DNA of 64,000 bases from Velocimicrobium porci (lineage in GTDB: Bacteria > Bacillota > Clostridia > Lachnospirales > Lachnospiraceae). Location: positions 1-64,000 of the forward strand of contig NZ_VUMT01000007.1 of NCBI RefSeq assembly GCF_009696045.1. Reading direction: 5' to 3'. Every line of letters begins with the position of its first letter. Within the stretch, counting starts at the first letter, position 1. The notes beneath the pieces are model-generated. The model did no database searches. It saw nothing but the letters and a program-made list of their open reading frames with translations, and was not told the origin of the DNA. Position numbers and translations under genes: made by a program. This document shows positions 52,995-62,884 of the stretch, piece after piece.

Positions 52995-55436
52995 ATGACA
53001 AGAGAAGAATGGAGAAACTTAACCAAACAAAAAATTGTATTATTGGATGGAGCAACCGGTTCGAATTTGATGAAGGCAGGAATGCCGGTAGGGGTATGTC
53101 CAGAACGGTGGATTTTAGAGCATCCGGACACAATAAAAGAATTGCAGAAAAGTTATATTTTAGCCGGCAGTGATGTGATTTATGCACCAACGTTTACATG
53201 TAATCGTATCAAACTTAGTGAATATGGATTAGAATCGTCCATTGCTTCAATGAATCGTAAACTGGTAGAACTTTCGAAGCAGGCAGTAATTGAGTCTTTG
53301 ACAGAAAGAAAAATTTATATTGCAGGCGATTTGACAATGACCGGAAGACAGCTTTATCCGGTTGGTGATCTTATGTTTGAAGAACTGATTGATGTATATA
53401 AAGAACAGATTCAATATATGTTAGAGGGCGGAGTTGATTTATTTGTTATAGAAACAATGATGAGCCTTCAGGAATGTAGAGCGGCACTCTTGGCGGTGAA
53501 AGAAACTTGTAATCTTCCGGTTATGGTTTCCCTGACCTACAATGATGATATGAGAACTTTATATGGAACTTCTCCAGAAACTGCAATTGTTGTATTACAA
53601 GAGATGGGAGCGGATGCAGTTGGAGTAAATTGCTCGACCGGTCCAAAAGCAATGTGTGAGATTGTATCCCGAATGGCAAAGTATGCAAGAATTCCGTTGA
53701 TTGCAAAACCAAATGCAGGTCTTCCACAATTAATCAATGGAACAACTTATTATGACATGGGCGCGGAAGCATTTTCAGAAGAGGCAAAAGAATTGGTTGA
53801 AGCTGGTGCTAATATCATTGGTGGATGTTGTGGAACGACACCGGAGCATATTCGTCTCCTTGCAAAGAAGATAGAAGGCAAAAAGATTCCGGTTCATAAT
53901 CCGGAAAGAAGACGAATTATCACAACAGAGCAGGATATTACTGAAATTTCCTTGAATCGATTTACATTAATTGGAGAAAAAATTAATCCTACTGGTCGAA
54001 AAAAATTACAGGAGGAAATCAGAAATTATAAATTTGATACAATTGTAGCTCTTGCAGAGGCTCAGGAGGAGGAAGGAGCAGATTTGCTGGATATCAATGT
54101 TGGTATGACCGGAATTGATGAAAAAGAATGTATGAAAGAAGTATTATATCGCTTGCAGGGTGTTTCCCATCTGCCCCTTTGTATTGATTCTAGTTATGTA
54201 GAAGTAATAGAAGAAGCACTCCGTATTTATCCGGGAAGAGCTTTAATTAATTCAATTTCACTCGAGAAAGATAAAGCAGACAGGTTGCTTCCGATTGCCA
54301 GAAAATATGGAGCTATGTTTATTCTTCTTCCGCTTTCTGAGAAAGGCCTTCCTAAAAACCTAGATGAAAAAAAGAAAATTATTGATACAATAATTTCAAA
54401 AGCAGAAGCTTATCAATTTGTAAAAGAAGATATACTAGTTGATGCCCTTGTTACGACAGTGGGAGCCAATAAGAATTCATATTATGATGCAATGGATACG
54501 ATTCGCTATTGCTATTCTGATCTGCAAATGGCGACGGTTTGCGGTCTTTCTAATATCTCATTTGGATTGCCGGACAGACCACTTATCAATAGCACTTTTT
54601 TAGCGATGGCATTAAAAGAGGGATTGACCGGATGCATCGCGGATCCGTTACAAAAGGAGCTTACAACAGTTGCATTTGCTACGGAATTGTTGTTAAATAG
54701 AGAAGATGCTGCAAATCGCTATGTCGAGGTAGTGAACGAAGATAAAATCGAACTTACCGATGGAATAAAAAAAATGGCTGTAAAAAAAGAAAAAGATGTT
54801 AGAAGTTTCATTTATGAGGCGGTTCTAAAAGGAAAGAAAGCTTCGGTTGTAGAGCTTGTAAAACAAGGGCTTTCTGAGAAAATAGAGGCATCTTCGATTG
54901 TGGATGAATTATTGCTTCCTGCGATTAATCAGGCGGGAGAGCTGTTTGACAAAAAGAAGTATTTCTTACCGCAATTGATTGGAAGTGCGGAGGCGATGAA
55001 AACAGCAATTGATTATTTAGAGCCGTATTTAAAACAAGATAGTAAACAAGAAAAAATGGGAACAATTGTAATGGCAACGGTGGAAGGTGACATTCATGAT
55101 ATTGGGAAAAATCTTGTAATACTTATGCTTCGTAATTATGGATTCCATGTAATTGATCTTGGAAAGGATGTTAAAGCGGACGTAATCGTAAAATCTGCAA
55201 AAGAACATAATGCACAGATTATTGCACTATCAGCATTAATGACAACAACAATGATGGAAATGAAAACGGTTGTTGAGCTTGTGAAAAAGGAACAGCTGTC
55301 GGTAAAAATTATGGTTGGTGGAGCTGTTATTACAGAAAGTTTTGCAAAAGAAATTGGTGCAGACGGCTATTCGAAAGATGCAAAAGAAGCAGTTGTATTG
55401 GCAAAGCGATTACTTGACTGCCAAAATAAAAGGTAA
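52995..55436 (+). CDS. metH: Cobalamin-dependent methionine synthase without activation domain
   Basis: The 813-residue protein transfers a methyl group from methyltetrahydrofolate to homocysteine. Domains in order: homocysteine/zinc domain (about 1-290, with VNCSTGP and GGCCGTTPEH supplying zinc cysteines), pterin domain (about 315-585, GEKINPTGRKK and LDINVG), cobalamin cap (about 600-690) and cobalamin-binding domain with GDIHDIGKNLV near residue 698. The C-terminal SAM-dependent reactivation domain of E. coli MetH (to about 1227 residues) is absent. A candidate for it is encoded at 31274-31921. The ATG has AAAGGAA. Confidence 0.93.
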   Translation: MTREEWRNLTKQKIVLLDGATGSNLMKAGMPVGVCPERWILEHPDTIKELQKSYILAGSDVIYAPTFTCNRIKLSEYGLESSIASMNRKLVELSKQAVIESLTERKIYIAGDLTMTGRQLYPVGDLMFEELIDVYKEQIQYMLEGGVDLFVIETMMSLQECRAALLAVKETCNLPVMVSLTYNDDMRTLYGTSPETAIVVLQEMGADAVGVNCSTGPKAMCEIVSRMAKYARIPLIAKPNAGLPQLINGTTYYDMGAEAFSEEAKELVEAGANIIGGCCGTTPEHIRLLAKKIEGKKIPVHNPERRRIITTEQDITEISLNRFTLIGEKINPTGRKKLQEEIRNYKFDTIVALAEAQEEEGADLLDINVGMTGIDEKECMKEVLYRLQGVSHLPLCIDSSYVEVIEEALRIYPGRALINSISLEKDKADRLLPIARKYGAMFILLPLSEKGLPKNLDEKKKIIDTIISKAEAYQFVKEDILVDALVTTVGANKNSYYDAMDTIRYCYSDLQMATVCGLSNISFGLPDRPLINSTFLAMALKEGLTGCIADPLQKELTTVAFATELLLNREDAANRYVEVVNEDKIELTDGIKKMAVKKEKDVRSFIYEAVLKGKKASVVELVKQGLSEKIEASSIVDELLLPAINQAGELFDKKKYFLPQLIGSAEAMKTAIDYLEPYLKQDSKQEKMGTIVMATVEGDIHDIGKNLVILMLRNYGFHVIDLGKDVKADVIVKSAKEHNAQIIALSALMTTTMMEMKTVVELVKKEQLSVKIMVGGAVITESFAKEIGADGYSKDAKEAVVLAKRLLDCQNKR

Positions 55437-55451
55437 AGGTTAGAAACAGTT

Positions 55452-56372
55452 ATGAATAATAAAATTGATGTAGTAATTCCTGTATATAAACCAGATGAAA
55501 AATTAGAGCGTTTAGTAGAACATTTGAGGAAACAATCTGTAAAACCAAATCGTATTATAATGATTCATACAGATGCAGGTGATCGGGAACAAATAAAGAA
55601 TCAATATGGTGCAATTGAAACGGTTGAATTACATCATATTAAAAAAGAAGAATTTGATCATGGTGGCACGAGAAATTATGGTGCATCTTTGTCTGACACA
55701 CCATATATTTTATTTATGACACAAGATGCAGTGCCAGTTGATACTCATTTGATTGAGGAAATTTTAAAACCGTTTGAGGACAAGTCAGTCGCTACGGTTT
55801 ATGGAAGACAGCTGGCAAATTCCAATGCAGGTGCGATTGAAAAATATACAAGATTATTTAATTATCCAGCTGTAAGTTCTATAAAATCCAATAAGGATTT
55901 AGAACGGTTGGGAATAAAAACTTATTTTTGCTCGAATGTCTGTGCAGCTTATCGAAAAGAAGTTTATGAACAGATGGGCGGTTTTGTTTTAAAAACAATT
56001 TTTAATGAAGATATGATTATGGCTTCTAAAGTAATTCAGGCCGGTTATTCGATAGCCTATTCGGCAGAAGCAAAAGTGATACATTCTCATAAGTATACTT
56101 ATTGGCAGCAGTTTACAAGAAACTTTGATTTAGCAGTTTCGCAACAACAATATAAAGAAATATTTTCTGGCATTAAATCGGAATCAGAAGGAATACGGCT
56201 TGTAAAAAATACAGCCGGATATCTGTTGAAAGCAGGAAAATTTTACCTGATACCAGATTTAGTTTTACAAAGCGGATTTAAATTTTTAGGGTACAAGCTT
56301 GGCTCCCGTTATGAGTCGCTGCCTAAAAAGGTTATTAAGACATGTAGTATGAATAAATCATATTGGGATTAG
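55452..56372 (+). CDS. Family 2 glycosyltransferase (rhamnosyltransferase-like)
   Basis: The 306-residue enzyme begins with the GT-A fold (KIDVVIPVYKPDEKLERL), has the metal/nucleotide site MTQDAVPVD near residue 95, FDHGGTRNYGA before it, and the late acceptor-site motif FNEDMIMASK. This set is typical of rhamnosyltransferases in cell-surface polysaccharide synthesis. It lies 15 nt after metH but belongs by function with the LicD and LCP genes that follow. Donor and acceptor cannot be told. Confidence 0.85.
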   Translation: MNNKIDVVIPVYKPDEKLERLVEHLRKQSVKPNRIIMIHTDAGDREQIKNQYGAIETVELHHIKKEEFDHGGTRNYGASLSDTPYILFMTQDAVPVDTHLIEEILKPFEDKSVATVYGRQLANSNAGAIEKYTRLFNYPAVSSIKSNKDLERLGIKTYFCSNVCAAYRKEVYEQMGGFVLKTIFNEDMIMASKVIQAGYSIAYSAEAKVIHSHKYTYWQQFTRNFDLAVSQQQYKEIFSGIKSESEGIRLVKNTAGYLLKAGKFYLIPDLVLQSGFKFLGYKLGSRYESLPKKVIKTCSMNKSYWD

Positions 56373-56444
56373 TGAAGAAGTTGTAGTAAAAAGAAAAAGA
56401 GGAACGTTATATATTATAAGGTATGTTCAAAAGAAAGGAAAATT

Positions 56445-57284
56445 ATGAGTAACAATTTAGAAAAACTTCATGAATACGAGGCAGAAGCTTTTAAGGCTTT
56501 TATTAAGGTTTGTGAAGAAAATAATCTGGAATACTATGCGATTGGAGGAACGTTGCTTGGAGCAGTCCGTCATAAAGGTTTCATACCATGGGATGATGAT
56601 GTTGATGTAGCCATGCCAAGACCTTCCTATGATAAGTTTGTGGAACTTGCACCAAAAGTGATGCCAAATCATTTAATTGTGGATGAGATTCGATATGACA
56701 AAAATTTTAAGAGCTATTTTGCAAAAATTAGAAATAAAAATATCGAGCTTCGGGAAAATCTTGTGGATAATGATGCAACAACGAGAATAGGATATTTAAT
56801 TGATATTATTCCAATGGATGGAACACCTAACAATGGTTTGCTAAGGAAAATCTACTACGCAAAAGTTTTGATGCTCCGCTTTTTCTGTGGTGCTGCAAAT
56901 GTTTCAACGGGAATTCGAACAAGCAGACCAAAAAAAGAGCAGATTCTTCTTCACATCTGCAAGTTTTTACGGCTGTATAAGATTCTAAAGATTGAAAAAA
57001 TCTATAAGCGCATGGATAAGTTATTTCACAAACAAAATTATGACACATCAAAATTTGTAGGTACAATAACAGGTGCATACAATGTAAAAGAAATTGTTCC
57101 AAAAGAATATATTGGGGCTTTTGAGAACAGCACATTATGGGATTTTGAGGGATTTAAGGTAAGAGGTCCGGAAAAATGCGATGAGTATCTGACTCATATG
57201 TTTGGCGATTATATGAAGCTTCCGCCCGAGTCAGCACGAAAGATTCATTATCAGGATGAGATTATAGAAAAGAAAGAGGCATAA
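56445..57284 (+). CDS. LicD-family phosphotransferase, first copy
   Basis: The 279-residue protein carries the LicD core: GGTLLGAVRHKGFIPWDDDVDVAMPR (nucleotidyltransferase-like fold with the metal triad in DDDVD) near residues 32-58. LicD proteins add phosphocholine or other phospho-substituents to teichoic acids or capsule. It shares family and core motif with the next gene, which starts 2 nt downstream, so the two are co-translated. The ATG follows AAAGGAAAA. Confidence 0.85.
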   Translation: MSNNLEKLHEYEAEAFKAFIKVCEENNLEYYAIGGTLLGAVRHKGFIPWDDDVDVAMPRPSYDKFVELAPKVMPNHLIVDEIRYDKNFKSYFAKIRNKNIELRENLVDNDATTRIGYLIDIIPMDGTPNNGLLRKIYYAKVLMLRFFCGAANVSTGIRTSRPKKEQILLHICKFLRLYKILKIEKIYKRMDKLFHKQNYDTSKFVGTITGAYNVKEIVPKEYIGAFENSTLWDFEGFKVRGPEKCDEYLTHMFGDYMKLPPESARKIHYQDEIIEKKEA

Positions 57285-57286
57285 AT

Positions 57287-58120
57287 ATGACACCGCTTCA
57301 AGAAAAATTATTAGAGCTTTTTTGCACTTTTGATCAGTTTTGCAGGGAAAAAAAAATTACTTATTTTATGCTTGGTGGGACGATGCTTGGAGCCTATCGT
57401 CACAAAGGTTTTATACCATGGGATGATGATATTGATATAGGAATTCCAAGGAGTGATTATGAGCGTTTTATAAAAGAGGCAAAGGACGCCTTACCTGAAA
57501 AATATATAATCAGACACCGAAGCATAGAAAAGGATGTCCCTTATGCATTTGCCCATATGGAAGATAGAACTACGACTTGCATTGAAAATAGAAGAAATAA
57601 AAAGAACTATTCAGGCGGAGTTTATCTTGAGATTTTTCCATTGGACGGAGGGGCTTCTACAAGCCGGATGCAGAAGTTGCAGGCGATGAAAGTATATATT
57701 TATAAGAAAATGCTATATGCTAAAATAATGGATTATGAAGAAAAGCATCGTGCATTTTATAAGGCTTGCATTATTCATACTGTTCGGGCGTTGTTCACAA
57801 TTGATGGATTGACAAAAAAAATAGATAAGACAATACAACAATACAATAAAAAAGAAAATCTATATTATTGTAATCATCTTGGACATTGGACAATCAAGGA
57901 AAATATTAAAAAAGAGGTTTTTTTACCGCCGAAGGAATATGAATTTGAAGGACATAAATTCTTTGGAGCCGGTAATGCACATGAGTATCTTACAAGTTTG
58001 TATGGAGATACTTATATGCAGATTCCTTCGAAGGAAGAGCAAGAGAAAGGAAAACATCCTGCTTATTTTTTGGATTTAGAACTTCCATTTGAGGAGTATA
58101 AAAAGCAAAGGGAACGTTAG
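57287..58120 (+). CDS. LicD-family phosphotransferase, second copy
   Basis: The 277-residue protein has the same core (GGTMLGAYRHKGFIPWDDDIDIGIPR near residues 30-56) as the previous gene but differs clearly elsewhere, so the pair is old or acquired separately. The ribosome site AAAGAGG lies in the end of the first LicD gene. The two may modify different positions of one surface polymer. The LCP gene follows by 22 nt. Confidence 0.85.
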   Translation: MTPLQEKLLELFCTFDQFCREKKITYFMLGGTMLGAYRHKGFIPWDDDIDIGIPRSDYERFIKEAKDALPEKYIIRHRSIEKDVPYAFAHMEDRTTTCIENRRNKKNYSGGVYLEIFPLDGGASTSRMQKLQAMKVYIYKKMLYAKIMDYEEKHRAFYKACIIHTVRALFTIDGLTKKIDKTIQQYNKKENLYYCNHLGHWTIKENIKKEVFLPPKEYEFEGHKFFGAGNAHEYLTSLYGDTYMQIPSKEEQEKGKHPAYFLDLELPFEEYKKQRER

Positions 58121-58142
58121 AAGGCAGGTAAAGGGAAGAAAT

Positions 58143-59141
58143 ATGACTGGAAAACGGAGAAGAAAAAGAACAAGAATAAGAGTTCTTATTGGAATATTGA
58201 TTATGCTGTCAATTGTCGTGGGACATTTTGCAGGAAGAGTTGCATACGAATATAATCATTCGCTCTCATTACTAAACAGAGAATCGGGAGTTGATTTAAG
58301 TGATGTAGATGTCAATGAAACGAACCTTGTATCAGAGAATAAAATTATTAATATTTTATTGGTTGGTGCAGATAAACGAAAGGCGTGGAAAGAGGCCGGA
58401 CGTTCGGATTCAGTTATGATTGCTACAATGGACCTAAAGCATAAACAGTTAAAGCTTACTTCTTTAATGCGTGATATGTATGTAAAAATACCGGGACATG
58501 GAGAAAACCGATTTAATGCAGCATATTCATTTGGAGGAGTATCGTTATTATACCAGACAATTGCTGAAAACTTTGGTATTAAATTAGATGGTTATGTTGT
58601 TGTTGACTTTGCAGCATTTAAAGAGGTAATCAACACAATAGGGGGTGTTGAGATTGAATTAACAGATGCAGAGTATCAATATCTTGTAAAGGCATATGCA
58701 AATAAAGATGATTCTGCCAAATATGTCAAACCGGGTCTTAATTTGATGAATGGAAATCAGGCACTTGCTTATACAAGAATTCGTCAGGACGCAAAGGCAG
58801 ATTTTGGTCGGACACAGCGACAGAGAAATGTATTACAGTCTATTTTTACAAAAGTTAAGGGAATGTCAATTGGTGAGTTAAAAGATTTAATGAATAAAAT
58901 TTTACCATCAATTGTAACGGATTTGACAAATGATGAAATTACATCGTATCTCTTATCAGTAGTAATGATGGGAACAACAAAATTTGAACAGATGAGAATA
59001 CCGGTGGATAATTCATTCCAGGATGCGAAAATTCGTGGAATGGCGGTTCTTGTCCTCGATTTTCAGAAAAATCAAGAAGCACTTCGCAATTTTATATTTG
59101 AAGATGCAAACATTGATAAAAATACGGAAAAATCAGAATAA
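58143..59141 (+). CDS. LytR-CpsA-Psr (LCP) family glycopolymer-peptidoglycan ligase
   Basis: The 332-residue protein has one N-terminal transmembrane helix (about 12-32, after a very basic start) and an outer LCP domain. Key LCP features are NILLVGADKR, RSDSVMIATMD, SLMRDMYVKIPG with the conserved Arg/Asp, and ALAYTRIRQDAKADFGRTQRQR. LCP enzymes attach teichoic acid or capsule chains to peptidoglycan. It ends a GT2-LicD-LicD-LCP run. ATG 58143 has AAGGGAAG; a longer frame from 58089 overlaps the LicD gene. Confidence 0.92.
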   Translation: MTGKRRRKRTRIRVLIGILIMLSIVVGHFAGRVAYEYNHSLSLLNRESGVDLSDVDVNETNLVSENKIINILLVGADKRKAWKEAGRSDSVMIATMDLKHKQLKLTSLMRDMYVKIPGHGENRFNAAYSFGGVSLLYQTIAENFGIKLDGYVVVDFAAFKEVINTIGGVEIELTDAEYQYLVKAYANKDDSAKYVKPGLNLMNGNQALAYTRIRQDAKADFGRTQRQRNVLQSIFTKVKGMSIGELKDLMNKILPSIVTDLTNDEITSYLLSVVMMGTTKFEQMRIPVDNSFQDAKIRGMAVLVLDFQKNQEALRNFIFEDANIDKNTEKSE

Positions 59142-59154
59142 TTTTAGAAATTAA

Positions 59155-59183
59155 TTGACAAAGTTAACCAGTATTGATAAAAT
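59155..59183 (+). promoter_or_regulatory. Strong sigma-A promoter of ilvN-ilvC
   Basis: A perfect TTGACA (59155-59160), a 17-nt spacer and TAAAAT (59178-59183). The leader is about 65 nt, with no evident T-box. Confidence 0.75.
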
Positions 59184-59254
59184 AATTCTCAAAATATTGT
59201 ATTCTTTAACACGCTATAGTGATGTAGTAAAGGGGCAGATTGGAGGAGTCATGT

Positions 59255-59761
59255 ATGAGTAAAATCGTATTATCTATTTTAGTTGATAATACAGCAGGTG
59301 TATTAAGCCGTGTTGCAGGTTTGTTCAGTCGAAGAGGTTATAATATTGATAGTCTTTCTGTAGGTGAAACGGAGAATTCATTATTTTCCAGGATGACGAT
59401 TCAGGCTTCCGGTGATGACCAGATTTTAGAACAAATAGTAAAGCAGCTTGCAAAGTTAGAAGATGTGAAGGAAATCAAAGAATTGGCAGATGGCGAATCG
59501 GTCTGTAGAGAATTAATTTTAGTAAAAATAAAGGCAGGGCAGCAGGAACGGCAGTCGATTATAGCAGTTGCTGATATATTCAGGGCTAAAATTGTTGATG
59601 TTTCAATGGAATCTATGATGGTTGAGCTGACTGGCAATCAGGCAAAATTAGATGGCTTTATGAAACTGTTAGAGGGATTTGAGATAAAAGAATTAGTAAG
59701 AACCGGTCTTACCGGTCTTACAAGAGGTGCAGGGGATATGGCAGATTATATGGATGACTAG
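59255..59761 (+). CDS. ilvN: Acetolactate synthase small (regulatory) subunit
   Basis: The 168-residue protein has an N-terminal ACT domain (about 4-75, VLSILVDNTAGVLSRVAGLFSRRGYNID) and the C-terminal domain of IlvN/IlvH regulators. It binds valine and regulates the catalytic IlvB subunit. No ilvB is adjacent, so the catalytic subunit must be encoded elsewhere. ATG 59255 follows GGAGGAG; a TTG 15 nt upstream is open but would overlap the ribosome site. ilvC follows. Confidence 0.93.
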   Translation: MSKIVLSILVDNTAGVLSRVAGLFSRRGYNIDSLSVGETENSLFSRMTIQASGDDQILEQIVKQLAKLEDVKEIKELADGESVCRELILVKIKAGQQERQSIIAVADIFRAKIVDVSMESMMVELTGNQAKLDGFMKLLEGFEIKELVRTGLTGLTRGAGDMADYMDD

Positions 59762-59790
59762 TCTCTAAAATTGGAAATAATACGGACAGA

Positions 59791-59818
59791 ATCCAATCGG
59801 CTTCGATGGTGGATTTGA
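59791..59818 (+). other. Hairpin between ilvN and ilvC
   Basis: AATCCA and ATCG pair with CGAT and TGGATT across a GCTT loop, with a two-base bulge. It may be a processing site or partial attenuator between the two genes. Confidence 0.35.
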
Positions 59819-59859
59819 GTCGTTCAATTTAGGGAATTAAGCCATAGATAAATAATTAA

Positions 59860-60888
<1,029 letters not shown>

Positions 60889-60946
60889 AACGAGGAAAGG
60901 CTTCTAAAACTGTAAGTGTTCGTATAGAAAAAAGAATACAGAATGG

Positions 60947-60988
60947 AAAAGACGAATGGAAACATAGGTTGCTTCTATTCGTCTTTTT
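60947..60988 (+). terminator. Terminator after ilvC
   Basis: AAAAGACGAAT (60947-60957) and ATTCGTCTTTT (60977-60987) form an 11-bp stem ending in a T-run. Confidence 0.75.
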
Positions 60989-61115
60989 AAATTCATAGGA
61001 AATTACGTCCTATGAATTTAAAAGCCCTCCGGGCGGGAACGCACTGCCCCAAAGATAGCATAAAACTTAAAGTGGAAAAAAATTACTGGAAATTCAAAAA
61101 TAGACCACTTATACT
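60989..61115 (+). repeat. Palindromic intergenic element resembling the one at 31074-31241
   Basis: A perfect 12-bp inverted repeat AAATTCATAGGA/TCCTATGAATTT (60989-61019) is followed by GCCC-TCC-GGGC and then AAGTGG paired at a distance with CCACTT near 61105-61110. The order (terminator, TAGGA/TCCTA palindrome, CTCCG-rich stem, AAGTGG/CCACTT) is like that after the cold-shock gene. Together with the 64-bp repeat it fills the 354-nt gap between ilvC and the ClC gene. Confidence 0.5.
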
Positions 61116-61132
61116 ATAAGAGTAGGATACCA

Positions 61133-61196
61133 GGAGCACAAAGTGCGTAGCCATTCGTAGGTATCAGGGGTCAAAATATCTTTTGACCCCAACATC
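61133..61196 (+). repeat. Copy 2 of the 64-bp dispersed repeat
   Basis: It matches 48225-48288 at 59 of 64 positions. Here the hairpin GGGGTCAAAA-TATC-TTTTGACCCC is perfect, GCAC-AAA-GTGC forms upstream, and GATACC just before the unit can pair with GGTATC inside it. It lies 46 nt before the ClC start codon. Confidence 0.8.
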
Positions 61197-61241
61197 ATAG
61201 TAGTTATAAATTAAAATAGGAATAAGATAGGAGCGAAAAAT

Positions 61242-62807
61242 GTGTTAAAAAGAACGGAAAAGACTTTGCGGAGGGTTGAAAATAAGAGGGGTTCCAGCTT
61301 TATTTATATGACAGAGGGAGTTTTAGTCGGAGTTGTTGCAGGTTTATTGGCTGTTTTTTATCGGTATCTTTTATCCACCGCAGAACGGTTTGTATTTTGG
61401 ATGAATGATTTCCTACATGAAAATATAGGTTATTTTTGTGTTTGGATAGCAGCATTAATTATAATGGGTTATGTTGTCGGTAAAATTGTAAAATGGGAAC
61501 CGATGGCCAGCGGAAGTGGTATTCCTCAGGTCACCGGAGAAATGAGAGGATACTTAAATTGTAACTGGTGGAAGGTCATTATTGCAAAATTAACAGGTGG
61601 CTCTCTGGCAATCGCAGGCGGCTTATCACTTGGTCGGGAGGGACCATCCATACAGCTTGGGGCAATGGGAGCAAAAGCAGTTTCTAAATTATTGAGAAAT
61701 AATAAAACAGCAGAAAAAACGCTGATATCCTGTGGAGCAGGAGCAGGGCTTGCAGCGGCATTTAATGCCCCATTGGCAGGTGTTATGTTTGTTTTAGAAG
61801 AAATACATCATACCTTTGATGGTGTTGTTATTGTTGTAGGAATGATAGCCGCAGTTACAGCAGATTATATCTCCAAATTTTTCTTTGGACAGTCTACCGT
61901 ATTTCATTATGAAAACAGTACATTTCCGTTGCGGTATTACTGGTTATTGATTGTTCTTGGTATTATACTTGGTGTATTGGGCGTCATCTATAATATTATT
62001 ATGATTAAAGGTCAGGAAGTGTTTGCAAAACTTACAAAGATTCCAATAGAGTATCGTATTATAATACCATTTATACTGGCGGGAATCTGTGGATATTTTT
62101 TACCACAGATATTGACAAGTGGACATGTAATGGTAGAAATCTTAATGAAGCAGGAATCGACAGTTGGATTTCTATTGGTACTATTAGTTGCTAAGTTTTT
62201 ATTTTCAGTGGTCTGCTTTGGTGCAGGAACACCGGGAGGAATCTTTTTTCCATTATTAATTTTAGGCTCTTATATTGGAGCAGTTTATGGGAGTCTTAGT
62301 ATCGAATTATTTGGCTTAAATCCGGATTTATGGCATAAATTTATCATTCTTGCAATGGCAGGCTTTTTTGCTTCCATTGTCCGTGCCCCTTTGACCGGAA
62401 TTGTATTAATTGCAGAGATGACCGGAAACATGACAAGAATGATTGACCTTGTTGTTGTTAGTATCATTGCTTATGTAGTAGCCAATCTATTGAATAATCC
62501 GCCGATTTATTCAAGTCTTTTGGAAAGAATTTTGAAAAAACGGGGTGTTCCACTTATTCGGGGCGGAGATGGAAAAATATTGGCAGAATATATTATTCCG
62601 CTCGGTTCGGATCTGGATGCAATGAAAATTAAAGAAATCCCATGGCCGGATTTCTCACTTGTGGTATCTATAAAACGTGGAGAAAAGGAACTGACCCCAC
62701 ATGGAGAAACACTTTTAAAAGCAGGTGATGAAATATTAGTATTAATTGATGAAAAATATTATACTATGGCAAATGAAACAATTGAAAAGTTAAATGAAGG
62801 GCAGTAA
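61242..62807 (+). CDS. ClC-family chloride/proton transporter with TrkA-C domain
   Basis: The 521-residue membrane protein has the ClC selectivity motifs GSGIPQV (about residue 93), GREGPSIQLGAMG (about 128) with the gating Glu of exchangers, and GAGTPGGIFFPLL (about 328). A cytoplasmic TrkA-C domain (about 450-515) ends it. The Glu in GREGP suggests a chloride/proton exchanger rather than a channel. The start is GTG 61242 after AGGAG. It is preceded by a repeat-rich leader and followed by pepT. Confidence 0.92.
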   Translation: MLKRTEKTLRRVENKRGSSFIYMTEGVLVGVVAGLLAVFYRYLLSTAERFVFWMNDFLHENIGYFCVWIAALIIMGYVVGKIVKWEPMASGSGIPQVTGEMRGYLNCNWWKVIIAKLTGGSLAIAGGLSLGREGPSIQLGAMGAKAVSKLLRNNKTAEKTLISCGAGAGLAAAFNAPLAGVMFVLEEIHHTFDGVVIVVGMIAAVTADYISKFFFGQSTVFHYENSTFPLRYYWLLIVLGIILGVLGVIYNIIMIKGQEVFAKLTKIPIEYRIIIPFILAGICGYFLPQILTSGHVMVEILMKQESTVGFLLVLLVAKFLFSVVCFGAGTPGGIFFPLLILGSYIGAVYGSLSIELFGLNPDLWHKFIILAMAGFFASIVRAPLTGIVLIAEMTGNMTRMIDLVVVSIIAYVVANLLNNPPIYSSLLERILKKRGVPLIRGGDGKILAEYIIPLGSDLDAMKIKEIPWPDFSLVVSIKRGEKELTPHGETLLKAGDEILVLIDEKYYTMANETIEKLNEGQ

Positions 62808-62884
62808 AATATTAATATGATACAAAAGGTCATAGAACATTTTTTGACCTCTATATTAAAGAAAAAGAACAGGAGAAATTAGAA

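Noticed and set aside
59184-59254. T-box or attenuator before ilvN
   Set aside because: The leader is only about 65 nt, with no T-box core and no terminator stem.
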